Shown: positions 46,250 through 54,685, numbered from the stretch's first letter. The stretch: DNA of 64,000 nt from Rhizobium aethiopicum (GCF_900094625.1 NZ_FMAJ01000005.1:1-64000), one strand, 5' to 3'. The notes: generated from the sequence alone by a model not told the origin. Made by a program: numbers and translations.

Positions 46250-46492
46250 ATGCCAATCGTCACAGTACAGGTAACTCGGGAGGGAACCACGCCTGATCGG
46301 TCGTCGGTGACAGCCGAGGAGAAGGCGCGCATCATTGCGGGCGTCAGTCAGGTGATGCTCGACGTGCTGAACAAACCGCTGGAGTCGACTTATGTCGTGA
46401 TCGAGGAAATCGATCTCGACAACTGGGGCTGGGGTGGCCTACCGACCGCAGATTACCGCAGGATCCTTGCGGATAAACCTCCGGCCGGCTGA
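46250..46492 (+). CDS. 4-oxalocrotonate tautomerase-family protein
   Basis: An 80-residue tautomerase. The start at 46250 gives MPIVTVQVTREG, exposing the catalytic Pro after Met removal; an upstream in-frame ATG would hide it. YVVIEEIDLDNWGWGG then LPTADYRRI is typical of the family. Possible roles are enol-keto tautomerisation or dehalogenation-type chemistry on small acids. It is convergent with the VOC gene (stops 6 bases apart). It has a GAAAGGAA RBS. Confidence 0.9.
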   Translation: MPIVTVQVTREGTTPDRSSVTAEEKARIIAGVSQVMLDVLNKPLESTYVVIEEIDLDNWGWGGLPTADYRRILADKPPAG

Positions 46493-46497
46493 ACCCG

Positions 46498-47166
46498 TCA
46501 GGTCGGAAGCGCAGCGCCGGATTGCTCTGCGGCCATGTATTGCGCATACCAATCCGGCCAATTCTCGTCGTGCTTGCCTCCGGTACGCGTCTCATGGTCG
46601 CCATGGGCCGCAGCGGCACGACGAAGGGCGCCGGCGAGATCATTGACAGAGGCGAATGCCGCACCGTTTCCATCAATCCGGCCAGGCAGTCGCGTCGTGA
46701 CTTCCTGAAAGACCCAGCCGTTTCCATCCGGATCGCTGAACGAGGCAAAAGAACCATAGCTGGCACGTGTGGGATGGGGACCGGCCCGTCTTTCTTCGCT
46801 GCCACGGTGGTGAAAGACGCCGCCGGCGTCATGGAACACACCGCTCATTTCGGCGCCTCGAGAGGCCAATGCGGCATGAGCCATTTCGATGTCGGATACG
46901 ATGAGATGAAGCCCCTGCGCTGACCCCGGCAGGGCCGAGGTGATCTTCGATCCGAAGATCACCGAGCATGGAGATCCAGGCGGCGTCACCTGTACGACGC
47001 GGAACCCGTCCGAGCCGGGAACATCCGCATCGAGCCGCCAGCCAAGCCCGGTATAAAATGCCTTGGCACGGTCGACGTCTGAGACGGGAATGACAACGAC
47101 TTCGAGCTTCATGTCGATGTCGCTCAAGGCGGCAGCTCTTGGATTCATTGCGTCATCAATGGTCAT
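46498..47166 (-). CDS. VOC (glyoxalase/dioxygenase superfamily) protein with C-terminal WPDWYAxYM module
   Basis: A 222-residue protein. The VOC fold starts KLEVVVIPVSDVDRAKAFYT and includes LHLIVSDIEMAHAALASRGA and FSDPDGNGWVFQEV (metal-ligand Glu near the end). It then adds a C-terminal extension, HDENWPDWYAQYMAAEQSG, a recurrent small module in proteobacterial VOC proteins. Role probably in glutathione or reactive-carbonyl chemistry; substrate unknown. The start at 47166 fits the family; upstream codons are excluded. Operator copies at 47246 and 47287 lie in its promoter region. Confidence 0.88.
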   Translation of the reverse strand: MTIDDAMNPRAAALSDIDMKLEVVVIPVSDVDRAKAFYTGLGWRLDADVPGSDGFRVVQVTPPGSPCSVIFGSKITSALPGSAQGLHLIVSDIEMAHAALASRGAEMSGVFHDAGGVFHHRGSEERRAGPHPTRASYGSFASFSDPDGNGWVFQEVTTRLPGRIDGNGAAFASVNDLAGALRRAAAAHGDHETRTGGKHDENWPDWYAQYMAAEQSGAALPT

Positions 47167-47245
47167 TTCGATCTCCTGTTGTGAATTTGCATGCGGTCCT
47201 TGCCGCCATGTCGGAGACGATGCGCTTGCGTGGGGGCAACTGTCC

Positions 47246-47275
47246 ATTGTGCCAAGGTGTCGGTCGCCCAAGGGT
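47246..47275 (+). promoter_or_regulatory. shared operator, copy B1 (diverged)
   Basis: ATTGTGCC then AAGGTGTCGGTCGCCCAAGG. It matches the left half of copy A closely and the right half poorly. It lies about 80 bases upstream of the VOC gene start. Confidence 0.6.
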
Positions 47276-47286
47276 CAGACGACCAT

Positions 47287-47316
47287 CCAAAGGTAGCGCC
47301 GATACCATCGTGCAAT
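47287..47316 (-). promoter_or_regulatory. shared operator, copy B2
   Basis: On the minus strand: ATTGCACG then ATGGTATCGGCGCTACCTTT, then GG. 26 of 30 positions match copy A. Together with B1 it forms a paired site between the VOC gene (minus) and the SDR at 47497 (plus). Confidence 0.72.
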
Positions 47317-47496
47317 AGCGCTCGCCAATGCCATGATCCCAACTAGGGGACCAGCTCCGGTCACGGCAGAGCCCATTGCCTCGCCTGCGACATCCGGTGC
47401 TGAAACACGCCATCCCGCTCCAGGGCAGACCCAGCCGGCATGCCGGCTCCGTTCGGGAGGCAACCGTTTTTCGGAAAGCAAAGAAGGAGAAAGTTC

Positions 47497-48306
47497 ATGG
47501 CAATTTCAGACAAAGGCACGGCGCTGATCACGGGTGGCTCTTCGGGGTTGGGTGCTATCTATGCCGACAGGCTGGCCCGCCGCGGTTACGACCTCATCCT
47601 TGTGGCTCGCAGCGAGGATGCGCTGGCCAAGGTGGCAAAGAGCGTGTCGGCGTCCACAGGACGGAAAGTTTCGGCCGTGCGCGCAGACCTTGGCCGGAGG
47701 GATGACCTCTTACGGGTGGAAGAGACACTTCGGACCGACCCGTCGATCACAATGCTCGTGAACAATGCGGGTGTCGGAGCCGTCGAGCCGCTTCTCATGT
47801 CGGACGTGGAGGCGATGGAGCAAATGATAAATCTGAACGTCACGGCGCTCACCCGCTTGGTTTACGCAGTCGCACCCGCATTCGTCGCACGCGGCGGCGG
47901 GACGATCGTCAACATGGCTTCCGCTCTGGGCATCGCTCCTGAAATCCTAAATGGCGTCTATGGCGCGACGAAAGCGTTCGTGATCGGATTGACGTTCTCG
48001 CTGCAGAAGGAGCTTGCCGACAAGAATATCCGAATTCAGGCGGTTCTTCCGGGGGCGGTGGAGACGCCGTTCTGGGATGCGTCCGGCGGTTCATTGGACC
48101 GGCTGCCCGACGACATCGTGATGAAGGCGGAGGACGCGGTCGATGCCGCACTTGCCGGACTGGACATCGGCGAGTTGATCACTCTTCCGTCCGTTCCGGA
48201 CGCCGAAGACTGGAACGCCTATGAAGCGGCGAGGCAGAGACTGATCCCAAATCTGTCCAGGAGCATCCCGGCAGCGCGTTACAAAGTGCCGGCGATGGCT
48301 TCGTAG
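47497..48306 (+). CDS. SDR-family oxidoreductase with intact YxxxK
   Basis: A 269-residue classical SDR. ALITGGSSGLGAIYADRLAR gives NAD(P) binding, MLVNNAGVGAVEPLLMSDVE follows, and the active-site region IVNMASALGIAPEIL continues into GVYGATKAFVIGLT, with Tyr and Lys both present, unlike the other two SDRs of the cluster. The C terminus is PNLSRSIPAARYKVPAMAS. It is convergent with the isochorismatase operon; the hairpin at 48342 separates them. Operators B1/B2 lie upstream. Confidence 0.92.
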   Translation: MAISDKGTALITGGSSGLGAIYADRLARRGYDLILVARSEDALAKVAKSVSASTGRKVSAVRADLGRRDDLLRVEETLRTDPSITMLVNNAGVGAVEPLLMSDVEAMEQMINLNVTALTRLVYAVAPAFVARGGGTIVNMASALGIAPEILNGVYGATKAFVIGLTFSLQKELADKNIRIQAVLPGAVETPFWDASGGSLDRLPDDIVMKAEDAVDAALAGLDIGELITLPSVPDAEDWNAYEAARQRLIPNLSRSIPAARYKVPAMAS

Positions 48307-48341
48307 CGACGGCACCGGGCGCTGGGCCATTCATCAAAAAA

Positions 48342-48374
48342 CATCCGGCGAGCGGTGGAAACGCTCGCCGGATG
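48342..48374. terminator. bidirectional terminator between convergent operons
   Basis: CATCCGGCGAGCG (48342-48354), 7-base loop, exact complement 48362-48374, with AAAAAA on the left and GTTTCT on the right. It closes both the plus-strand SDR and the five-gene minus-strand operon. Confidence 0.85.
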
Positions 48375-48394
48375 GTTTCTGACATTCGGTTTGG

Positions 48395-49030
48395 TTACGC
48401 TTCCTCGGTCAACGAGAGAGCAGCGACGACTTCCTTCGTCTCGACGATTGCGCTCGCGTAGTTCGGCAGGTTGACCTCGAGCGCGGCATGCATCATCTCC
48501 TGAGAGTAGTCTGCAACGGCGTCCTTCACCACCGTCACGTCGTAGCCCAGCTCTGCGGCATAGCGCACAGTCGCCTCGATGCAGGTGTGGGCGACGAGGC
48601 CGATCACGATGATCCTCTGGACCCCATGCCGCTTCAATTCGAGATCGAGGTCGGTATTTGCGAAACCACTTGAGCACCAGTGCTCCGAGGCCACGACTTC
48701 GCCGGCCTGCGGCACGAATTCTGCGCGAAACTCGCCACCCCAGGTACCGAATTCGAAACTCCTGCGATGCCACGCCGCGCGCTGGATCGGAGCCACGTAT
48801 TTCCAGTTCTCGTAGTCGCCGGGCCGGTAGCGGTGGTGCATGGCGTAGAAGACGCGCAGCCTCGCTTGCCGCGCGGCGTTGAGCACTTCGAGCATGTGCG
48901 GAACGCAGCCGTTCGCCTCGGCCACCTCTTTGATCCGAGGCCAGATCTTTCCCCCTTCCGAGATAAAGTCGTTATAGGGATCGACAACGAGCAATCCGGT
49001 ATTGTTCCGGTTGAACGATAGTTGTGTCAT
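48395..49030 (-). CDS. isochorismatase-family cysteine hydrolase
   Basis: A 211-residue hydrolase with the triad family signature: Asp17 in LLVVDPYNDFISEGGKIW, and the catalytic Cys in GLVAHTCIEATVRYAAELG (about residue 149). Such enzymes hydrolyse isochorismate, nicotinamide, carbamates or related amides; the substrate here is unknown. It is the last gene of the minus-strand SDR-RidA-crotonase-unknown-isochorismatase operon, 17 bases after its neighbour. Confidence 0.92.
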   Translation of the reverse strand: MTQLSFNRNNTGLLVVDPYNDFISEGGKIWPRIKEVAEANGCVPHMLEVLNAARQARLRVFYAMHHRYRPGDYENWKYVAPIQRAAWHRRSFEFGTWGGEFRAEFVPQAGEVVASEHWCSSGFANTDLDLELKRHGVQRIIVIGLVAHTCIEATVRYAAELGYDVTVVKDAVADYSQEMMHAALEVNLPNYASAIVETKEVVAALSLTEEA

Positions 49031-49047
49031 CGCAATTCTCCTAGAGG

Positions 49048-49599
49048 TCAGGCCGCTTTTGTCGATGGACCATTGCGCAAGGCGGCCCGTTCGACGCTTG
49101 CCGCAAAAAGCGGTGTTTCACCCTGGTTGTGCGCGATGGACATGGGCTGCCGTTGGGCCCGGAAGACCTCGAAAGGAATGCCCTGCCGATCCAGGAAAGC
49201 CATCATTTCGTCGGTCGCGTAGGACCTGACGCGATTAGTGAACTCGCATCGTTGCGCGTCGATTTTCTTCACGCTCAGTTCCCAGGTGACGTGAATGGTA
49301 AGCCGGCCGTTCGGCGTGAATACATCCGAATCAGAGTCGAGGATAAGATGGTCCTTTTCGCCGAGGGTCTCGGTGTAGTGCTGCACCATCAGGCTCCCGC
49401 CGATCGTTTCGACATTGATCGACATCCGTGTGCCGTCCGGGGCCGTCGTAAAACCTGCGGCGATGTGCGCAGGCGAGCAGAGCTGATACTCCTTCTCCGG
49501 CAAAGTGAAGCACCATGTCGGAATGTCTACCTGCTCGATCGGCGCGTTGACAATCGCAGAGAAACTTGAATCGACAATCTGATTTTCGATGCTGTGCAT
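49048..49599 (-). CDS. conserved protein of unknown function (possibly SRPBCC-like)
   Basis: A 183-residue protein. It has no signal peptide or TM segment and is mixed alpha/beta with FSAIVNAPIEQVDIPTWCFT, SINVETIGGSLMVQHYTETL, LTIHVTWELSVKKIDAQRCE and a long C-terminal helix. The opening pattern (V.aPie.V) weakly resembles START/SRPBCC lipid- or aromatic-binding folds; I am not sure. Its operon partners handle small electrophilic molecules. The gap to the crotonase gene is about 97 bases. Confidence 0.75.
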   Translation of the reverse strand: MHSIENQIVDSSFSAIVNAPIEQVDIPTWCFTLPEKEYQLCSPAHIAAGFTTAPDGTRMSINVETIGGSLMVQHYTETLGEKDHLILDSDSDVFTPNGRLTIHVTWELSVKKIDAQRCEFTNRVRSYATDEMMAFLDRQGIPFEVFRAQRQPMSIAHNQGETPLFAASVERAALRNGPSTKAA

Positions 49600-49696
49600 G
49601 TGATCTCTCCATAGCTGTTAGTGATGCTGTGCAGGGCAATCGAACCGGCTCGGTATCGCTGTCCGCGGCCGTAGCGCTGCGGGGCAGCGGTTCGGC

Positions 49697-50686
49697 CTAG
49701 TCGTTGCCTAAAGTCTGGGTGTAGTGCCCAAGCCGCGCTTCGATATCGGGGTTGGTCTGCAAACCCATCTCCATCAGGCGGCCGATGTTCTTCTGCGCAA
49801 CGGGGCGCTGCACCGACGAGATAAAGGCATCCCAGCCGGCCCCGATCTCCGGATCCGACGGCAGGCTGGCGAAATCCACCAGGCGTTTGGTGTCTGCGAT
49901 TGCCTGGCGATCGAAACCGGAAATCCTTGCGGCAAGAGCGTCGACGAAGGGATCGAGCTTGTCGTCGTCAAAGGAGCGGTTGACGTAGCCGTATTTCTCC
50001 GCCAGATCACCGTTGATATCGTCGGAGCCGAGCAAAACTTCCAGCGCTCTGCCGCGCCCCATAAGCCGTGGGAGGCGAGCCATCGGTCCGCCGCCCGGCA
50101 CGAAACCGGCCCCGACTTCCCACTGCGACAGGATCGCTTTCTCCCGGCTGGCGAAACGCATATCGCTCGCAAGGGCGAGTTCGCTTCCCACTCCCGTCGC
50201 CCGGCCGCGGATCAGCGCAATGGAAACGACAGGCGCCTTGCTGATGCGCACCAGCATATCGGGAAGAGGATGGAGACCCGTCCGCCCCGAGGGGAGGCTG
50301 GTCGATTCTGCAAGCGGCGGGGTGAAGTTGTAGTGGGTGAGAAAAAAGCCCGGCACGGCGCTGTCGAAGACGACGATCTTCAGCTTCGGATCGGTCTCGA
50401 TCTCCGCCACGACTTTTTCCATCTGCGGAATGGTTTCAGGACCGAAGATGTTGAAGGGAGGATTGTCGAAAGTGACGCGCCAATAGGCGGGCGACCGCTT
50501 GTCGATCCTGATCTGCGGCCGCTCTTTGGCCGACTGAGCTGTGACCTCAGACGCGCGGTCGGATTTCTCCGCGACGAGCGTTTGCCCGGCAAGTGCGGGC
50601 GCCGGCAGCATCAGCAGCGCCGCAGCGGCGAGAAACTGCGATGACAGGGTCGCGAATGTGGTCGATTTCTGCATTTTTACGTTCAT
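49697..50686 (-). CDS. crotonase-fold (enoyl-CoA hydratase-like) protein with a signal peptide
   Basis: A 329-residue protein. It begins with a clear Sec-type signal (MNVKMQKSTTFATLSSQFLA then AAALLMLPAPALA), followed by an enoyl-CoA hydratase/isomerase domain (VTFDNPPFNIFGPETIPQME; SIALIRGRATGVGSELALAS; WEVGAGFVPGGGPMARLPRL with the oxyanion GGG region). Crotonases normally act on CoA thioesters in the cytosol, so a secreted member is odd. The start at 50686 has a GGAG site; other ATGs flank it. Within the SDR-RidA operon. Confidence 0.87.
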   Translation of the reverse strand: MNVKMQKSTTFATLSSQFLAAAALLMLPAPALAGQTLVAEKSDRASEVTAQSAKERPQIRIDKRSPAYWRVTFDNPPFNIFGPETIPQMEKVVAEIETDPKLKIVVFDSAVPGFFLTHYNFTPPLAESTSLPSGRTGLHPLPDMLVRISKAPVVSIALIRGRATGVGSELALASDMRFASREKAILSQWEVGAGFVPGGGPMARLPRLMGRGRALEVLLGSDDINGDLAEKYGYVNRSFDDDKLDPFVDALAARISGFDRQAIADTKRLVDFASLPSDPEIGAGWDAFISSVQRPVAQKNIGRLMEMGLQTNPDIEARLGHYTQTLGND

Positions 50687-50719
50687 GACTGGCTCCATGG
50701 AAATTGAGCGAAGTGTTCG

Positions 50720-51190
50720 CTAGGTTTCGATCTCGAGGACGAGTTCGACCTCTATCGGCATTCCAAGCGGCAGGCTTGAAACGCCGAGTACGATGCGAGG
50801 TGGAACCCGTGTTTCCCCGAAGATCCGGGAAAGCAGCTCGGAAGCGCCATCGGCGACCTTAGGGTGCTCGCGGAAATCACTGGTGGTTGCGATGTAGACG
50901 CCGAGCTTGGCGATCGTCCTGATCCTGTCGAGAGATCCAAGATGCGCTCTGGCGGCCGACAATCCGCTGAGGCACGCCGTTCTCGCGGCGTCGTAACCCT
51001 CTTCGACAGAGAGATCTTCACCAAGCCGCCCCAGATATTTCGGCACGTGCCCGACGACGGGGAGCATGCCGCTCAGGAACAGCAGGGGGCCGGCTTGAAC
51101 CGTCTCGACGTAAGCGCCGAAGGGCGTCGGCGGAGGAGGCAGCACGAGCGCGAGTTCCCGCAGCCGCGCTTCTGCGCTCGGCGTCACCAT
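50720..51190 (-). CDS. RidA/YjgF-family enamine/imine deaminase
   Basis: A 156-residue RidA-type protein. The PPTPFGAYVETVQAGPLLFL domain contains LSGMLPVV, and the C terminus has PPRIVLGVSSLPLGMPIEVE with the conserved Arg that binds carboxylates. RidA proteins hydrolyse reactive enamines and imines. It overlaps the stop of the upstream SDR by 7 bases, so it is translationally coupled. Confidence 0.9.
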   Translation of the reverse strand: MVTPSAEARLRELALVLPPPPTPFGAYVETVQAGPLLFLSGMLPVVGHVPKYLGRLGEDLSVEEGYDAARTACLSGLSAARAHLGSLDRIRTIAKLGVYIATTSDFREHPKVADGASELLSRIFGETRVPPRIVLGVSSLPLGMPIEVELVLEIET

Positions 51191-51909
51191 TTACCGAGAT
51201 GTGCGCCGTTGTCGACGTGCAGCACCTCCCCGGTGATGTTGGACGATTCCGCGAGATAGACGACACCGTCGACGATTTCCTGGACCGCGGTGATCGTGCC
51301 CATGGGCGAGAGAGATTTCAGGAAGTCTTTCGAATCCGTCGCGTGCATCGGCGTGTCGACAATGCCCGGAGAAACGGCATTCACACGAATATTGTCGCCG
51401 GCAAATTCGAGCGCCAGGCTTTTGGTGATCGCGTTGAGGCCACCCTTGGTGATCATCGCCAGCGATGCATTCACGCCGGCAATCGGGTGATCGGTCAGGG
51501 ACGAGGTGATGGTGATGATGCTGCCGCCGGCCTTCTGGCGGAGCATCTGCCGTACGGCCTGTTTGGTGAAATGGAGGAAGCCCTCGACGTTGGTCGCCGA
51601 CAGACGCCGAAGATCCTCGATGGTGTAGTCGAGAAACGGCTTGGTCAGAAAGATGCCCGCATTGTTGACCAGCACGTCGATTGAGCCGAACTGTTCGAGT
51701 GCCGTCAGGGCCACACGCTCTGCCGTCTCAGGGTCGCTGACGTCCCCGTCGATCAGCTCAAGTCGCCCGGCCCGATCGAAGAGGGTCGTTTGGCTGATGC
51801 GCCTTGATGTCGCGACGACGTTCCAGCCCTTGTCGAGAAACGTTTTCACGAGGCCCGCACCGATCCCCTGCGAAGCGCCTGTGATGACGACTGTCTTGTG
51901 TATACTCAT
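51184..51909 (-). CDS. SDR-family protein lacking the catalytic Tyr (B)
   Basis: A 241-residue SDR, a close relative of the one at 45419: VVITGASQGIGAGLVKTFLD, VLVNNAGIFLTKPFLDYTIE and the end HVDNGAHLGKW. Its Ser-region reads SIITITSSLTDHPIAG and its YxxxK position VNASLAMITKGGLN, so Tyr is Ala again and Lys is retained. It is first in a five-gene minus-strand operon; its promoter region holds the operator at 52071. Confidence 0.9.
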   Translation of the reverse strand: MSIHKTVVITGASQGIGAGLVKTFLDKGWNVVATSRRISQTTLFDRAGRLELIDGDVSDPETAERVALTALEQFGSIDVLVNNAGIFLTKPFLDYTIEDLRRLSATNVEGFLHFTKQAVRQMLRQKAGGSIITITSSLTDHPIAGVNASLAMITKGGLNAITKSLALEFAGDNIRVNAVSPGIVDTPMHATDSKDFLKSLSPMGTITAVQEIVDGVVYLAESSNITGEVLHVDNGAHLGKW

Positions 51910-52070
51910 TCCCGTGGCTCCGTTCTGTTTGCGTGCGAGATCCCGTCACCAGGGGATGAACCGGGGCGTCTCATTGGTAGGAAATCCGTTTGAGCGGGCT
52001 TGGCCGAAGGGCAGGAATTGATTGTCATGCCGCTCGGTGCAGACTTTCGCGCCAAAGGCACTGGGGAGCT

Positions 52071-52100
52071 ATTGCACCAAGGTGTCGCCGATACCTTTGG
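52071..52100 (+). promoter_or_regulatory. shared LysR-regulon operator, copy C
   Basis: ATTGCACC, then AAGGTGTCGCCGATACCTTT, then GG. One difference from copy A over 30 bases (the centre base). It lies between the divergent SDR (51909) and nitronate monooxygenase (52193) genes. Confidence 0.8.
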
Positions 52101-52192
52101 ATCGGTCGGCGCCGGGAATACCAAGGTGCGATGGACCGGTGATGCGGAGAAGGATATCACCCGCGAGCGTAATGCTTCGAATGGAGTCCGAT

Positions 52193-53287
52193 ATGACAGC
52201 CTGGCACGACCGTCGAATTCTCGATCTTTTCGGAATTGAACTTCCCATCATTCAGGCACCCATGGCCGGTTCGACCACGGTCGACATGGTGATCGCGACC
52301 TGCAGGGCTGGTGGTCTCGGCTCGCTGCCGAGCGCGCAATATTCCGTCGAGCAGCTGCGGGAGGCGCTTCGGCGCATCAATGAAGAGACGGCTGCTCCCA
52401 TCAACGTGAACTTCTTCAGCCATACGACGCCGGCGGACGATCCGGCTGCGCAGATGAAATGGCGTTCGGCGCTCGCGCCTTATTACCGGGAGCTCGGGCT
52501 TGATCCCGCCGTTCCCGTCTCCGGTTCGGGCCGGGCGCCCTTCGACGATGCGTTCTGCGATGTCGTCGAAGAGTTTCGTCCAGCCGTCGTCAGTTTCCAT
52601 TTCGGCCTTCCGGGGCCGCGGCTGGTCGAGCGCGTGAGGGCCACCGGCGCCAAGATCATATCCTCGGCAACCATTGTGGAGGAGGCGGTCTGGCTGGAAG
52701 ACAATGGCGTCGACGCGGTGATTGCCATGGGCCTCGAGGCCGGCGGCCATCGCGGCAATTTTCTTACGAACGACATGTCCACGCAGGTCGGGACGATGGC
52801 TCTCGTCCCGCAGGTCGTCGATGCGGTGCGAGTTCCCGTCATCGCCGCCGGCGGTATCGCCGACGGTCGGGGTGTGGCGGCAGCATTGATGCTCGGCGCG
52901 TCGGCAGTCCAGATCGGCACGGCCTATCTCTTCAGCCCCGAGGCAAAGATACCGGCCGTGCACGCGGCAGCGCTCGGCCACGCAGGCGATGCCAGCACGG
53001 CGATCACCAACCTCTTCACCGGGCGGCCGGCACGCGGGGTCGTCAACCGGATCATGCGCGAACTCGGGCCGATTTCCGATATCGCGCCGCCGTTTCCGAC
53101 GGCAGGGGCGGCCCTTGCGGCCATCCGGGCGACGGCGGAGGGCAAGGGGAGCGACGACTTCACCAACCTGTGGGCGGGACAGTCGGCGAGGCTCGCGAAA
53201 CACCTGCCGGCCGGCGAACTCACGAGATCGCTCTATGACGACGCCATCGCAGTCCTCGATGCGCATTCTAGAGCCCGCAAAGACTGA
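52193..53287 (+). CDS. nitronate monooxygenase-family flavoprotein
   Basis: A 364-residue FMN-dependent TIM barrel of the NMO/2-nitropropane dioxygenase type. LFGIELPIIQAPMAGSTTVD is at the N terminus, AMGLEAGGHRGNFLTND follows (flavin/active-site His about 183), and VIAAGGIADGRGVAAALMLG with AVQIGTAYLFSPEA forms the FMN phosphate site. It detoxifies alkyl nitronates such as propionate-3-nitronate in known members. The start at 52193 (MTAWHDRRILDLFG) fits the family; upstream codons overlap the operator. Confidence 0.92.
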   Translation: MTAWHDRRILDLFGIELPIIQAPMAGSTTVDMVIATCRAGGLGSLPSAQYSVEQLREALRRINEETAAPINVNFFSHTTPADDPAAQMKWRSALAPYYRELGLDPAVPVSGSGRAPFDDAFCDVVEEFRPAVVSFHFGLPGPRLVERVRATGAKIISSATIVEEAVWLEDNGVDAVIAMGLEAGGHRGNFLTNDMSTQVGTMALVPQVVDAVRVPVIAAGGIADGRGVAAALMLGASAVQIGTAYLFSPEAKIPAVHAAALGHAGDASTAITNLFTGRPARGVVNRIMRELGPISDIAPPFPTAGAALAAIRATAEGKGSDDFTNLWAGQSARLAKHLPAGELTRSLYDDAIAVLDAHSRARKD

Positions 53288-53307
53288 GCAGCAGTTCGAT
53301 TTTCCTG

Positions 53308-53331
53308 CCGCCGGCGACACCATAGTGCAAT
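53308..53331 (-). promoter_or_regulatory. shared operator, half copy
   Basis: On the minus strand: ATTGCACT then ATGGTGTCGCCG; only the left half of the 30-bp element is recognisable. It sits after the nitronate monooxygenase gene and 122 bases before the DJ-1/PfpI gene. Confidence 0.45.
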
Positions 53332-53452
53332 GGAACCCATCGTCACTCATGCGCAAGGTAAGTACGTCGACGGCATACAGACTACGGCTGATAGCTTCGC
53401 CAGCGACCGGAAAGGCGCCGCACGCCTTCACAACGTCTCAATGGAGAGAACG

Positions 53453-54154
53453 ATGAGCAAGATCCTGATGGTTCTGACTTCGCATGATCGTCTTGGCGAC
53501 ACCGGACGCAAGACGGGGTTTTGGCTGGAAGAGTTCGCCGCGCCCTATTACGTCTTCAAGGATGCCGGCGCGCAGATAGTCGTCGCTTCGCCCAAAGGCG
53601 GGCAGCCTCCGATTGATCCGAAGAGCGACGAACCTGGCAATCAGACGCCTGCCATGGCGCGCTTCAAAGAGGACAGGGACGCTCAATCGGTCCTTGCCGC
53701 CACCGTGCGGCTCGACGCCGTCGATGCCAAGGATTTCGACACGGTCTTCTATTCCGGCGGGCACGGCCCGATGTGGGATCTCGTCGAGGATCGCAAATCC
53801 ATTTCGCTGATCGAGGATTTCTATAATGCTGGCAAACCTGTGGCTGCTGTCTGCCACGCTCCGGCCGTCTTCCATCACGTCACCCATAACGGCCAACCCA
53901 TCGTCAAGGGAAAGCGCGTGACTGGCTTCGCCAACAGCGAGGAGGAGGCCGTTCAGCTGACGAAGGTCGTGCCCTTCCTGGTCGAGGATGATCTGAAGGC
54001 GCTCGGCGGCAGGTACGAGAAGGCCGAAGACTGGGCAAGTTTTTCGATCGTCGACGGCCTCCTGATCACTGGGCAGAACCCGGCATCGTCCACGGCCGCG
54101 GCGCACTCGCTCCTGCACCTTCTCGAAAACGAATACGTGCCTTCCAATGCTTGA
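53453..54154 (+). CDS. DJ-1/PfpI-superfamily protein (Hsp31/glyoxalase III-like)
   Basis: A 233-residue type-1 glutamine-amidotransferase-like fold. KILMVLTSHDRLGDTGRKTG then FWLEEFAAPYYVFKDAGA carries the catalytic Glu region, FYSGGHGPMWDL follows, and PVAAVCHAPAVFHHV holds the nucleophile Cys (about 133). This arrangement is typical of Hsp31-like glyoxalase III enzymes that remove methylglyoxal. The start at 53453 has a GGAGAG site. It overlaps the next gene by 8 bases. Confidence 0.93.
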   Translation: MSKILMVLTSHDRLGDTGRKTGFWLEEFAAPYYVFKDAGAQIVVASPKGGQPPIDPKSDEPGNQTPAMARFKEDRDAQSVLAATVRLDAVDAKDFDTVFYSGGHGPMWDLVEDRKSISLIEDFYNAGKPVAAVCHAPAVFHHVTHNGQPIVKGKRVTGFANSEEEAVQLTKVVPFLVEDDLKALGGRYEKAEDWASFSIVDGLLITGQNPASSTAAAHSLLHLLENEYVPSNA

Positions 54155-54614
54155 GCATCCGCCCGAAATCTCAGGCAACGAAAGGAGGGTCGGCGACGGC
54201 GGTCCTCTCGACGTCCTCATCGATTTTTACCATGCGTTCAATTCCGGTGACATGAAAGGGCTTGAGGCTGTCTGGTTCGACGGCGAGGCGCCCAGCATGG
54301 ATAATCCGATCGGCGGGATAAGGCGCGGCTGGGCGTCGATCGCCGAGGGATACGCCAAGCTCTTCGGCGGCGCAGCCAGGGTCAATGTGACTTTCCATGA
54401 CTTCACCAGTCAGGGAGGAGAAGACTGGCATCTCTTCGTCGGCCGCGAGCGCGGCGTCTGCTGGACGCCGGAAACACGCTTGGACCTTGCTTTTCGCACA
54501 ACGCGCTGGTTCGTCCGGATTGATAGCCGGTGGCGTCAGCTCCATCATCATGGATCGGTCGAGGATCCGACAATGCTGGCTGCTTATCAGCGGCTGATCT
54601 TTGCCGCCAATTGA
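54147..54614 (+). CDS. SnoaL/NTF2-like protein
   Basis: A 155-residue NTF2-fold protein. LDVLIDFYHAFNSGDMKGLE then WFDGEAPSMDNPIGGIRRGW opens the cone fold; FVGRERGVCWTPETRLDLAF and RWRQLHHHGSVEDP close it. Such proteins are isomerases, dehydratases or binding proteins. Coupled to the PfpI gene (8-base overlap). A strong hairpin follows. Confidence 0.85.
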   Translation: MLEHPPEISGNERRVGDGGPLDVLIDFYHAFNSGDMKGLEAVWFDGEAPSMDNPIGGIRRGWASIAEGYAKLFGGAARVNVTFHDFTSQGGEDWHLFVGRERGVCWTPETRLDLAFRTTRWFVRIDSRWRQLHHHGSVEDPTMLAAYQRLIFAAN

Positions 54615-54632
54615 TTGCAAGTTCCAATCGAA

Positions 54633-54662
54633 TGTTCCACGCGCGAATATGCGCGTGGAACA
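54633..54662. terminator. bidirectional terminator hairpin
   Basis: TGTTCCACGCGC, loop GAATAT, exact complement (12-bp perfect stem) between convergent genes ending at 54614 and 54686. No T tract follows. Confidence 0.75.
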
Positions 54663-54685
54663 GTTGCGTCGGCTCTTGCTCGCGA

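Noticed and set aside
52157..53431. 424-codon minus-strand open frame
   Set aside because: Antisense to the nitronate monooxygenase gene; no motif.
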